The notes under the pieces: model-generated
The model's input: only the letters and a program-made list of their open reading frames with translations
What the model was told of the DNA's origin: nothing
Database searches by the model: none
Shown here: in pieces, positions 16,590 to 24,516 of the stretch
Layout: each line of letters starts with the position of its first letter
Position numbering within the stretch: the first letter of the stretch is position 1
NCBI GenBank assembly: GCA_023663815.1
Contig: JAMPGS010000009.1
Location: 1 to 43,449 of the forward strand
Source of the DNA: Clostridium sp.
Lineage (GTDB): Bacteria; Bacillota; Clostridia; Lachnospirales; Lachnospiraceae
Direction: 5' to 3'
Length of the DNA: 43,449 nucleotides
Program-made: the position numbers and the translations under genes

Positions 16590-18155
16590 ATGAATACGGC
16601 AAGAAAAAAACAGGCTTTTAATCCCTATCTGCCCTCCTATGAATATATTCCCGACGGCGAGCCCCACGTCTTTGGGGAGCGGGTTTACGTGTACGGCAGC
16701 CATGATAAATTTGACGGCGAAAAGTTCTGCATGAATGATTACGTGTGTTATTCAGCCCCTGTTACGGATTTGACGGACTGGCGTTTTGAGAGCGTGATTT
16801 ATAAAAGGACGCAGGATCCCAGAAACGCTTCCGGAGAGTATTATCTGTGGGCTCCCGACGTGGTGAAGGGACTGGACGGCAAATATTATCTGTACTATTG
16901 TCTGGACAGCACGGCCAAGGAACAAATTGGCGTGGCGGTCTGCGATAGGCCTGCGGGGCAGTATGAGTTTGTGGATTTTGTGCGGGATAAGCAGGGTAGG
17001 ATTTTAGGCGCGCGGGAAGGAGATTATATTCAGTTTGACCCCGGCGTCTTTATCGACGATGACGGGACGATTTACTTGTATTCCGGCAACGGGCCGAGGA
17101 CAATTGACGAGCAGAAAGGGAAAAAGGCTTCTCAGGTGATGCGGCTGGAAAGGGACATGGTGACGCTTGCGGAGGAGCCAAGGCTCTTTACCCCTACGCT
17201 TTTGACAGCGGAGGGAACAGGATTTGAAGGACATGAATTTTTTGAGGCCAGCTCTATCCGAAAATGGAATAGCACCTATTATTTTATTTATTCTTCCGTG
17301 AACATGCATGAGCTCTGCTATGCGGTCAGCAGTCGGCCCGATGAGGGATACCAATACGGGGGAGTGTTAATCAGCAACTGCGATGTGTTTCCGGGGATGG
17401 ACATAAAGGACGCCAAGTGTTATTACGGGAACAACCACGGCAGTCTGGAATACATAAACGGCAAGTGGTACATCTTTTATCATCGTCAGACGAACCGCTC
17501 TAATTTCAGCCGTCAGGGCTGCGCTGAGGAGATTGCCATGGGGGAAGACGGAAGCTTTGTTCAGGCAAAGCTGACCTCCTGCGGTTTAAACGGCGGGCCG
17601 CTTGAGGGCAAAGGAAGCTATGAGACTTATATTTCCTGCCATTTGCGAGGCAAAAACGGGGCCTGCATTTCCCTGCTTCCTGATATGGGGGAGGACGACC
17701 CTTATTTGACGCAGGAGGGGGAGGACAGGGAGGATAACCCAAATCAGTATATCGCCAACATGCGGGCAGGTGCGGAAGCCGGTTTTAAGTATTTTCGGAT
17801 GCAGTCGCCTGTGGAAAGGATGTATGTGCTGACAAGGGGGAACGGCTCCGGCGTGATGAGGATTGCGTCCCTTGGCAGGGATAATTTAGAGAATTCGGGG
17901 AATTCCAAGAACCTAGAGAATTCCAGGAGCTCAGAAATTTCAGAGAATCTAAAAAACACAGAAAATATGGAGAGCTCAGAAAACTTAAAAAAAGCGGAAA
18001 GCCTGCTCGGAGAAATCAAGGTGCGCCCTTCCGATAATTGGACGAGGCATGAGGGAAGCGTGAATATCCCTGCGGGAGCGACGGCCCTGTACTTTACTTT
18101 TGAAGGCGAGGGAAGCGTTGATTTTAAAGCCTTTGGTTTTGAAGATGATTTATGA
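16590..18155 (+). CDS. GH43-family glycosidase with C-terminal binding module
   Basis: Predicted inverting arabinosidase/xylosidase of the five-bladed propeller GH43 group. The 521-residue protein shows the three carboxylates in context: D22 in YEYIPDGEPHV, D90 in LWAPDVVKG and E219 in HEFFEASSIRKW, with the H-N-N-H-G-S segment further on. After the propeller comes a carbohydrate-binding-like segment (about 380-521) ending VDFKAFGFEDDL. This is interrupted at about 431-473 by a low-complexity stretch rich in Glu, Asn, Ser and Leu, built of ENL/ENS-type units. No signal peptide is seen. AAAGGA precedes the ATG. It is probably co-transcribed with the esterase. Confidence 0.88.
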   Translation: MNTARKKQAFNPYLPSYEYIPDGEPHVFGERVYVYGSHDKFDGEKFCMNDYVCYSAPVTDLTDWRFESVIYKRTQDPRNASGEYYLWAPDVVKGLDGKYYLYYCLDSTAKEQIGVAVCDRPAGQYEFVDFVRDKQGRILGAREGDYIQFDPGVFIDDDGTIYLYSGNGPRTIDEQKGKKASQVMRLERDMVTLAEEPRLFTPTLLTAEGTGFEGHEFFEASSIRKWNSTYYFIYSSVNMHELCYAVSSRPDEGYQYGGVLISNCDVFPGMDIKDAKCYYGNNHGSLEYINGKWYIFYHRQTNRSNFSRQGCAEEIAMGEDGSFVQAKLTSCGLNGGPLEGKGSYETYISCHLRGKNGACISLLPDMGEDDPYLTQEGEDREDNPNQYIANMRAGAEAGFKYFRMQSPVERMYVLTRGNGSGVMRIASLGRDNLENSGNSKNLENSRSSEISENLKNTENMESSENLKKAESLLGEIKVRPSDNWTRHEGSVNIPAGATALYFTFEGEGSVDFKAFGFEDDL

Positions 18156-18244
18156 GGATGTTTTTTGCGGTTGGCTTTGAAGATGTCCTATGATAAAACT
18201 TGTTTGTGGTTGGTTTTGAAGGTGTCTTATGATAAAACTTGTGA
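18130..18244 (+). repeat. 39-bp tandem duplication over the HAD gene start
   Basis: Three consecutive units share TTGG(T/C)TTTGAAG(A/G)TG followed by an ATG or TATGA element. Units two and three are almost identical and put the same start sequence ATGATAAAACTTGT at 18190 and 18229, exactly 39 bases apart. The first unit is the end of the GH43 gene. The upstream duplicated ATG opens a 9-residue frame (18190-18219, MIKLVCGWF) that stops before the true HAD start. Confidence 0.85.
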
Positions 18245-19065
18245 TTACGGATTTGGATGATACGCTGTACTCGTGGATTGGGTTTTACATACCGGCCTTT
18301 TACAAGATGGCGGGGGAGCTGGCCCGGTTGCTGGATGTTTCAGAGGATGAGCTGATTGAGGAATACCGGCAGGTACACCGGGAGGCAAACAGCGTGGAGC
18401 CCCCCTTTGCGGCCTTACGACTTCCCACAGTGAAGAAAAAGTTTGCCGGGGATACGGCGGAGGAGATAGGGAAAGAGCTGGATTCCGCTTTTCACCTATT
18501 TAATTCCGAGAGAAAGCGGCTTCTAAAGCTTTATCCGGGGGTAGAGGAGGCTTTGCAGTACCTTGCCCAAAGAAAGATAACGGTGGTAGGCTATACAGAA
18601 TCGGCGGAGGAAAACGGCTACTATAGGCTGGAACGGCTTGGAATTGCCGATTATTTTAAGGAAGTGTACGTTTCCGCCAGCTATGGGGAGCGTCCGGGGA
18701 AGCGTCCCAAGTCGCCCAAGACCCATATTGTCAGCGAGAAAAAACCAAATCCTGATTTAATAATTGAAATATGTAAAAAAGAGAATATAACGCCCAGCGA
18801 AACGCTGTACATGGGGGACAGTCTCTCCAAGGACATGCTGATGGCAAAAAAAGCGGGGGTGCGCTCCGTGTGGTGCCATGTGCCGAACGACAATCCGCCG
18901 GATTTGTACGAAAAGCTGGTGCGAATTTCCCACTGGTCGCAGGAGGATTTTTCCAGAGAAGAGCAATATAAGCGGGAATGGACGGCGGGCGGCTACGTGC
19001 CGGATTTTACGATAACAGATTTTGGACAGCTTAAAGATATTATTCTTTGCTGTCGGGATTTGTAA
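18229..19065 (+). CDS. HAD-family hydrolase
   Basis: Predicted phosphatase of the haloacid dehalogenase superfamily. The 278-residue protein has the nucleophile motif D8-L-D10-D-T-L, a helical cap (about 17-105), a Thr motif in VVGYTESAEE, a lysine in VSEKKPNPDLI and the acidic motif MGDSLSKDML. The substrate is unknown. The only ribosome binding site is a weak AAGG 6 bases before the ATG, and this site is present twice because of the 39-bp duplication. The PLP-enzyme gene follows 21 bases later. Confidence 0.87.
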   Translation: MIKLVITDLDDTLYSWIGFYIPAFYKMAGELARLLDVSEDELIEEYRQVHREANSVEPPFAALRLPTVKKKFAGDTAEEIGKELDSAFHLFNSERKRLLKLYPGVEEALQYLAQRKITVVGYTESAEENGYYRLERLGIADYFKEVYVSASYGERPGKRPKSPKTHIVSEKKPNPDLIIEICKKENITPSETLYMGDSLSKDMLMAKKAGVRSVWCHVPNDNPPDLYEKLVRISHWSQEDFSREEQYKREWTAGGYVPDFTITDFGQLKDIILCCRDL

Positions 19066-19086
19066 ATTTTGAAAGGAGAAAAAGAT

Positions 19087-20298
19087 ATGAAGTACGATTT
19101 TACCTCTATTATGGACAGGCGGGGAATGGACGCCATGGCGGTGGACGGGCCGCTAAAGGGCGGCGGCGGTTTGCTGCCCACGGCTCCCAAAGAGGGGTTT
19201 GATTTGATTCCCATGTGGGTGGCAGATATGAATTTTCCCACCGTGCCCACCGTTCCGGAGGCAATTATCGAGAGGACAAAGCACCCGGCCTACGGCTATT
19301 TTGAGCCCAGAGACGAATATTTTGATTCCATTATCCGATGGCATGAGAAGCGCAATCAGACGACGGGGCTTACGCGGGAGTGCATCGGCTATGAAAACGG
19401 CGTGCTGGGCGGGGTAGTCGCCACGCTGGACGCCTTTTCCGCCCCCGGAGACGCGGTGTTGCTTCACAGTCCCACTTACATAGGCTTTACCGGCAGCATT
19501 TTAGGCTGCGGGAGAAAAATTATCCACAGCCCCTTAAAACTGGATGAGAAGGGGATTTGGCGGATGGACTACGAGGACATGGACGCGAAAATCAAGGAAA
19601 ACAAAATCCATGTGGCTGTTTTCTGCAACCCGCACAACCCCTGCGGCCGCGTGTGGGAGCGGGAGGAGCTGGAAAAGGCTATGGAGGTTTACCGCGCCAA
19701 CGATTGCGTAGTGATTTCCGACGAGATATGGTCGGACATTATCTTGAACGGGCATCGCCATATTCCGCTGCAAATGATAAATGAGGACGCCAGAAACAGA
19801 ACGGTGGCCTTGTACGCGCCTTCAAAAACCTTTAATCTGGCGGGGCTGATTGGCTCCTATCACATTATTTACAATAAGTATCTGCGGGAGAGAGTGGAGG
19901 CGCAGGGAAGCAAATCTCACTATAATTCCATGAACGTGCTCAGTATGCACGCCTTGATTGGCGCGTATAAGCCGGAAGGCCACGAGTGGGTGGACGAGCT
20001 GTGCGAGGTGCTCAGTGAAAATATAAATTACGCATGTGATTTTATTGCGGAGCATTTTCCGGGGGTTCGGGTTTCAAAGCCGGAGGGGACGTACATGCTG
20101 TTTTTGGACTGCACAAAATGGCTGGAGGACCATGGGAAAACCATCGACGAGCTTGAGCGGGCCGGATGGGATGTGGGCGTTGCATGGCAGGACGGCAGAA
20201 TGTTCCACGGAGACAATTGTATCCGTGTCAATCTGGCCCTGCCTCACTCGCGGGTGCGGGAAGCCTTTGAGAGACTGGAGAAGTATGTGTTTTGTTAA
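19087..20298 (+). CDS. MalY/PatB-type PLP-dependent aminotransferase / C-S lyase
   Basis: Fold-type I PLP enzyme related to MalY and PatB, which cleave cystathionine-like C-S bonds. The 403-residue protein has the PLP lysine K247 in APSKTFNLAGL, the NPHNPCGRVW asparagine motif and the D-E-I-W motif in VISDEIWSDI. A C-terminal arginine for the substrate carboxylate lies in IRVNLALPHSRV. AAGGAG at the proper distance sets the ATG at 19087, although a TTG at 19069 is in frame. Whether it works as a C-S lyase or a transaminase cannot be read from the sequence. It converges on the hybrid kinase gene across a shared terminator. Confidence 0.9.
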   Translation: MKYDFTSIMDRRGMDAMAVDGPLKGGGGLLPTAPKEGFDLIPMWVADMNFPTVPTVPEAIIERTKHPAYGYFEPRDEYFDSIIRWHEKRNQTTGLTRECIGYENGVLGGVVATLDAFSAPGDAVLLHSPTYIGFTGSILGCGRKIIHSPLKLDEKGIWRMDYEDMDAKIKENKIHVAVFCNPHNPCGRVWEREELEKAMEVYRANDCVVISDEIWSDIILNGHRHIPLQMINEDARNRTVALYAPSKTFNLAGLIGSYHIIYNKYLRERVEAQGSKSHYNSMNVLSMHALIGAYKPEGHEWVDELCEVLSENINYACDFIAEHFPGVRVSKPEGTYMLFLDCTKWLEDHGKTIDELERAGWDVGVAWQDGRMFHGDNCIRVNLALPHSRVREAFERLEKYVFC

Positions 20299-20342
20299 AA
20301 TGCTTTAAATTAGGGAAGAGGAATAGATAAAAAGTAAGAAGT

Positions 20343-20387
20343 AAAAAGCGGAAAACGGGCCCTATAGAGCCCGTTCCTCCGCTTTTT
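20343..20387. terminator. bidirectional terminator between the PLP-enzyme and hybrid-kinase genes
   Basis: Outer arms AAAAAGCGGA (20343-20352) / TCCGCTTTTT (20378-20387) and inner arms AACGGGC (20354-20360) / GCCCGTT (20369-20375) form a long stem with an 8-base loop and T-runs on both strands. The TAG stop of the minus-strand kinase (20362-20364) lies in the loop. Confidence 0.85.
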
Positions 20388-23319
20388 CTAATACCTGTTG
20401 AATGGTGGCGTTCAGCTTGTCCCGCTGAACCGGTTTTGCTATATGAGCGTCCATACCGGAGTCGATGGCGTTCCGCACATCCTCCACAAAGGCGTTGGCC
20501 GTCATGGCAATGATGGGGATTGTCTTGGCCGAAGGGTGGCTGCTGCTCCGAATCATCTTCGTTGCGGTGTAGCCGTCCATTACGGGCATCTGCACGTCCA
20601 TTAAAATTAAATCATAATCGCCGGGTTTGGAGGCTTCAAATTTCATTACCGCCTCCTCGCCGTTGTTTGCGGTATCGCAGTTGGCTCCCTGCGTGGTGAG
20701 GATTTTTACGAGAACAATCCGGTTGGGCTCAATATCGTCTACCACTAAAATATGCTTATCCTTTACGGCGCTTGTCTGGCTAGTCGGCGTTTTTTTATGG
20801 TTGCCCATAACCCGCCGGATGGCCTGCTTGAAGGTGCTCATAAAGAAGGGCTTCGGCATAAAATGGTCTATGCCGATTTCCCTTGCCTCCAGTTCTATCT
20901 CGCTCCAATCATAGGCGGTGAGGAGAACGATAGGAATATTTTCAGAATAATTTTTCCGAATGAGCCGGGCAGTTTCCAATCCGTTTAGATTCGGCATCTT
21001 CCAATCAAGCAGAATCAAGTCGTAAGGCTTTCCTGCCTCGCGGGAGGAGCGCATCATTTGGATAGCGGTTTCCCCGTCGGTGGCATAGTCTGCAATAACG
21101 CCCGTCCGGGACATGGCCTTAACGATGATACGGCAAACGTCCTCCTCGTCGTCGGCAACAATCATTCTTGTTATCTTGTGGTCGGTCCAGAATTTAGGAT
21201 CGTCCTCCTGCTCTTGAATACGCAGCTCCAATTCTACTATAAAGGTACTTCCCTCGTTTAATTTACTCTCCACCTGAATGGAACCGCCCATCAAGTCAAC
21301 CAAACTCTTGGTGATTGCCATACCAAGGCCGGTGCCCTGTATCTGATGGATAGCCTCGTTATCCTCGCGGGTGAAGGGGTCGAAAATGACCTTTAAGTAA
21401 TCATCGCTCATGCCCATGCCATTGTCGCTGATGGTAAAGCGGATACGGCTGTAGTCGTCAACCACCTGAGGAAGTTCTTCTACCCGCATCCGTACAGTTC
21501 CATGTTCAGGGGTATATTTTACGGCGTTGGATAAAAGGTTAATCAAAATCTGGTTGACGCGCAGCTTGTCGCCTAATAGGTGCTCGTAGGTTAAATGAGA
21601 GACATAAATATCAAAGGTTTGATTTTTATTGTTGGTTTGAGGACGGATGATAGTGTTAATCTCGTCGATAACTTCGGCTAGATTCATTTCCGTGATATTC
21701 AATGTGGCGTTGCCGCTCTCAATTTTATTCATATCCAGCACGTCGTTAATAAGGCCAAGAAGGTGCTGGCTGGCGGCGTCGATGCGCTGGGCGTATTCCA
21801 CCACCATTTTAGGATTGTCCGCCTCGTCCCGCATGAGGGTTAAAAAGCCGATAATGGCGTTCATAGGGGTGCGGATGTCATGGCTGACGCTGCTTAGGAA
21901 AGCGCTCTTGGCAGCGTTGGCGGTTTGGGCCATCTGCAAAGCTTCCGATAAGGAGTTTTGGGCCTGCCGTTCCTTGGTGCGGTCAGAAATATAAACCACC
22001 CGCTTCGTCCGGCCTTGGAGGGAGACGCAGTAAGCGTTTTCCAGAAAATATTTGCGCTCGCCGGTTTTGGAAATAATCCGCTCCACAGACCGGGGCGGCG
22101 CCGCCTCGCCGGGAGCTAACGCCTTAACCTTTTCATAGTAAGCCTTGGATTCTTCGGGAGCTATAGACATGTCGGAGGCCTCAAGGGCGTCGATTATCTG
22201 CCGGGAATTTACGCCTAATACCCGTTCCGCGTTGGGGCTGACATATTCCAGTATTTCTGTCTCATGGTCTATCAGCATATATAAATCGTCTGTATTGAGG
22301 GAAAGATGGGTGGCGAAAATATCAAACAATTGAGCCTGATATTCAGCCGCCTGTTCCTTGGCCTCAATGTCCTTGTGGGCGCTCCACATAAGCAGGACGA
22401 GAACCGCGCAGATTATCAGAATTAAGATAAGGAATCCCAGCGCCATCTGGGAATCGTGCAGCATATGATTGGTTTCTTCCGTGATGGCATTTACCGGCAC
22501 GATAGAGACGAGATACCAGCCCGTTACGTTTTGCATGGGAGCATAGGAGTAGACATAAGCGCCCCTGTCTCCGTTAAATATCATGCTGCCTGTCTCATGG
22601 TTTTTGAGAGATTCCGCAAAATGGTTGATATCCGCCTGCTGGCCATAGATGTCGGCAACTATGTCAAAAATATTTTCATAGAGATGATCGCTAATCATTC
22701 CAATAGATCGCAATAAAATTTCGCCGTCCTCGTTGACAACATAGGCCAGTCCTTGATTGTTGTAGAAAGAAAGCGAAAAGGTCTCGGAGACCTTGGTGCG
22801 GTCGTAGCTTTTTTGAATTAAGCCTTTATGCCCGTTTTTAAAGGTAAAAGATTCATAATAGCCGAATTTAGGATTGCCGGAGAAAAGTCCGATATAGGAA
22901 TCCCGGACGCCTCTGCCGGTGAGGCTGCGGTAACGATTTAAATTTTCCTCGTCTACCGTTCGGATTTCTTCGGTTGTGTTGCTGCAAAACCAACCTTCGT
23001 CAAGACAGATTACCGAGTAAATCGCGTCTATGTCGTCGAACATCGTTAGCTGTCTTTGAATTTCCGCCGCATTGGCATGGTCGTTGTTGGAAAAATACTC
23101 CGCGTAGCTGTGCAGTCGTTCTTGGTCTCCAGAGATAAAATTATCGAAGGCCTGCTGTTGTTGGATAGTAACGGTCATAACATTTTGAATCGCCTGATTC
23201 TGCAGGTTTTTCCTCAGAGTCCAGATATAGCGAACGCCGCCAATCAGGATGATTCCCATACAGATGACAACCAAGATGACCAGCAACAATCGTTGGTGCT
23301 TTTTGATCTTCTGAATCAT
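20362..23319 (-). CDS. hybrid sensor histidine kinase with two receiver domains
   Basis: Membrane-bound multi-domain signalling kinase of 985 residues. Order: TM1 (about 11-31), an extracellular Cache-like sensor (about 32-290), TM2 (about 293-313), a PAS domain (about 335-450), HisKA with H480 in SVSHDIRTPMN, HATPase with the N box around LINLLSNAVKYT and the G box TGLGMAITKS. Receiver 1 has phospho-acceptor D772 in LLDWKMPNLNG and receiver 2 has D908 in LMDVQMPVMDG. The extracellular ligand and any output partner are unknown; no DNA-binding domain is present, and no histidine phosphotransfer domain is seen. GGAGG lies before the ATG. It has its own promoter and ends inside a terminator hairpin. 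Confidence 0.93.
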   Translation of the reverse strand: MIQKIKKHQRLLLVILVVICMGIILIGGVRYIWTLRKNLQNQAIQNVMTVTIQQQQAFDNFISGDQERLHSYAEYFSNNDHANAAEIQRQLTMFDDIDAIYSVICLDEGWFCSNTTEEIRTVDEENLNRYRSLTGRGVRDSYIGLFSGNPKFGYYESFTFKNGHKGLIQKSYDRTKVSETFSLSFYNNQGLAYVVNEDGEILLRSIGMISDHLYENIFDIVADIYGQQADINHFAESLKNHETGSMIFNGDRGAYVYSYAPMQNVTGWYLVSIVPVNAITEETNHMLHDSQMALGFLILILIICAVLVLLMWSAHKDIEAKEQAAEYQAQLFDIFATHLSLNTDDLYMLIDHETEILEYVSPNAERVLGVNSRQIIDALEASDMSIAPEESKAYYEKVKALAPGEAAPPRSVERIISKTGERKYFLENAYCVSLQGRTKRVVYISDRTKERQAQNSLSEALQMAQTANAAKSAFLSSVSHDIRTPMNAIIGFLTLMRDEADNPKMVVEYAQRIDAASQHLLGLINDVLDMNKIESGNATLNITEMNLAEVIDEINTIIRPQTNNKNQTFDIYVSHLTYEHLLGDKLRVNQILINLLSNAVKYTPEHGTVRMRVEELPQVVDDYSRIRFTISDNGMGMSDDYLKVIFDPFTREDNEAIHQIQGTGLGMAITKSLVDLMGGSIQVESKLNEGSTFIVELELRIQEQEDDPKFWTDHKITRMIVADDEEDVCRIIVKAMSRTGVIADYATDGETAIQMMRSSREAGKPYDLILLDWKMPNLNGLETARLIRKNYSENIPIVLLTAYDWSEIELEAREIGIDHFMPKPFFMSTFKQAIRRVMGNHKKTPTSQTSAVKDKHILVVDDIEPNRIVLVKILTTQGANCDTANNGEEAVMKFEASKPGDYDLILMDVQMPVMDGYTATKMIRSSSHPSAKTIPIIAMTANAFVEDVRNAIDSGMDAHIAKPVQRDKLNATIQQVLEKAEERAL

Positions 23320-23357
23320 TTTCAGATGCCTCCATAAGCTTTATATTTTCTTATTTC

Positions 23358-23385
23358 AGTATAGCAAACTGATTAGAAAATGCAA
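23358..23385 (-). promoter_or_regulatory. extended -10 promoter of the hybrid kinase gene
   Basis: On the minus strand TTGCAT (complement of 23380-23385), 16 bases, then TATACT (complement of 23358-23363) preceded by TGC, an extended -10. It lies about 40 bases before the kinase start. Confidence 0.65.
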
Positions 23386-23418
23386 ATCATTTTACAGGAA
23401 AAACCATGAAAAAGGGGA

Positions 23419-24342
23419 TTATTCGGGGTAGGATTCAAAATCAATATTTCCCATAAAAGCGTTGATAAATTCTTCGCTGATGTGGAGCTTCCATTTTCCG
23501 TCCTCCCACTGTAAAAATAGGGTGACGTCCGTCGTGCAGGTATCCTCGGTGGAATCCATGATAGCGGTAAAATCCTCCATATTTCGGGCAAGGCCGGACA
23601 AATCGCTTATCAGGGAGACGATGCCGATACCGCCGCTTTTTTCCATATTTTCAAGAAGAAATTCGGTATAGTTGTCCGCAACGGCCGCTATGTTGACATT
23701 TGTAATTTCTATTTCAATTTGAGCCTCCCCGCCTAATTGTATAACATCTGTTATTTTCCATGAAAGGTTTTCCATAAGCTTTTGTGCAAAGCTGTAGTTT
23801 CTTTTATAATGTTTTCCTTTTATGAGAGCGGGCTGCTGCAGCTCGCTGAAAACCCGATACTCCCGGCTGGTGGGGATGCCAATCCAGTTTCGGTGAGTGC
23901 ATATGTAATTGTCCGTGTGTTCGTTGAAGCTGGCGAGGTCTAGGGTTTTCAGGCTTTCCATGATAGCTTCCAGGGCGGCCTCTGGGGATTGCGAGTTTGA
24001 GGCCTGTGCGCTTGAAAGCTGCGTGTCGGGAGCGTGAGTTTGCTTGCTTTGGGGCTGTGGATTTGCGGTTTGAGTGCTCTGCGGTTGGGAGGCGGCATCT
24101 TGCGCGTTCGTGTCCTGTGCGTTTGAAAGCTGCGTGTCGGGGACATGAGTTTGCGTGTTTTGAGGCTGCGTGCCAGGGGCATGAGTTGACCTACTTTGAG
24201 GCTGTGAAATTGGGGTTGTTGAGTTTTGCGGCTGGGAAGTTGAAGCTTGCGAGTTTGCATCCTGTGTGTTTCCGGCGCAGGCGCATAGCAGTATGATCCC
24301 AGCCATAAGAAGCGGTAACAGCCGTTCTTTAATCATCGTCAT
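23419..24342 (-). CDS. lipoprotein with a Thr/Gln/Ser-rich repeat stalk
   Basis: Predicted surface lipoprotein of 307 residues. A signal peptide (MTMIKERLLPLLMAG...) ends in a lipobox L-C-A-C with the modified cysteine at 22. Residues about 23-120 are a low-complexity stalk of Gln, Thr, Ser, Pro and Asn in which QTH(V/A)PDTQLS(N/S)AQ occurs twice, 37 residues apart. The C-terminal part (about 120-307) is a compact domain, perhaps of the NTF2-like or DUF4878 type, which I cannot name with certainty. GGAGG lies 9 bases before the ATG. It has its own promoter and sits between two sensor-kinase loci on the same strand, so a role in sensing or a surface stress response is possible but unproven. 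Confidence 0.82.
   Translation of the reverse strand: MTMIKERLLPLLMAGIILLCACAGNTQDANSQASTSQPQNSTTPISQPQSRSTHAPGTQPQNTQTHVPDTQLSNAQDTNAQDAASQPQSTQTANPQPQSKQTHAPDTQLSSAQASNSQSPEAALEAIMESLKTLDLASFNEHTDNYICTHRNWIGIPTSREYRVFSELQQPALIKGKHYKRNYSFAQKLMENLSWKITDVIQLGGEAQIEIEITNVNIAAVADNYTEFLLENMEKSGGIGIVSLISDLSGLARNMEDFTAIMDSTEDTCTTDVTLFLQWEDGKWKLHISEEFINAFMGNIDFESYPE
24014..24169 (-). repeat. 111-bp-spaced in-frame repeat in the lipoprotein stalk
   Basis: The stretch beginning GAAAGCTGCGTGTCGGG occurs at 24014 and again at 24125, exactly 111 bases (37 codons) apart, with similarity over about 45 bases. Shorter related units follow to about 24230. It encodes the repeated QTHxPDTQLS blocks. Confidence 0.7.
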
Positions 24343-24446
24343 TTTGTGTTTCCTCCTGTAGATTCATGTATATTCCCCGCTGGCCTAAACCAAGGAGCTG
24401 CGCAGGCTTATAGGCCGGGCGCTGCCCGCGGCGGGGCTATGAACCT

Positions 24447-24474
24447 ATTATATTTCCCGGTTTTTTTGAATCAA
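24447..24474 (-). promoter_or_regulatory. promoter of the lipoprotein gene
   Basis: Minus strand TTGATT (complement of 24469-24474), 16 bases, TATAAT (complement of 24447-24452). The following leader of about 100 bases contains a small perfect hairpin CGGGC/GCCCG (24416-24428). Confidence 0.6.
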
Positions 24475-24516
24475 CCGGCATAGCAGGAATCGACGGCAGG
24501 AGGGCAAAAAAAGACG

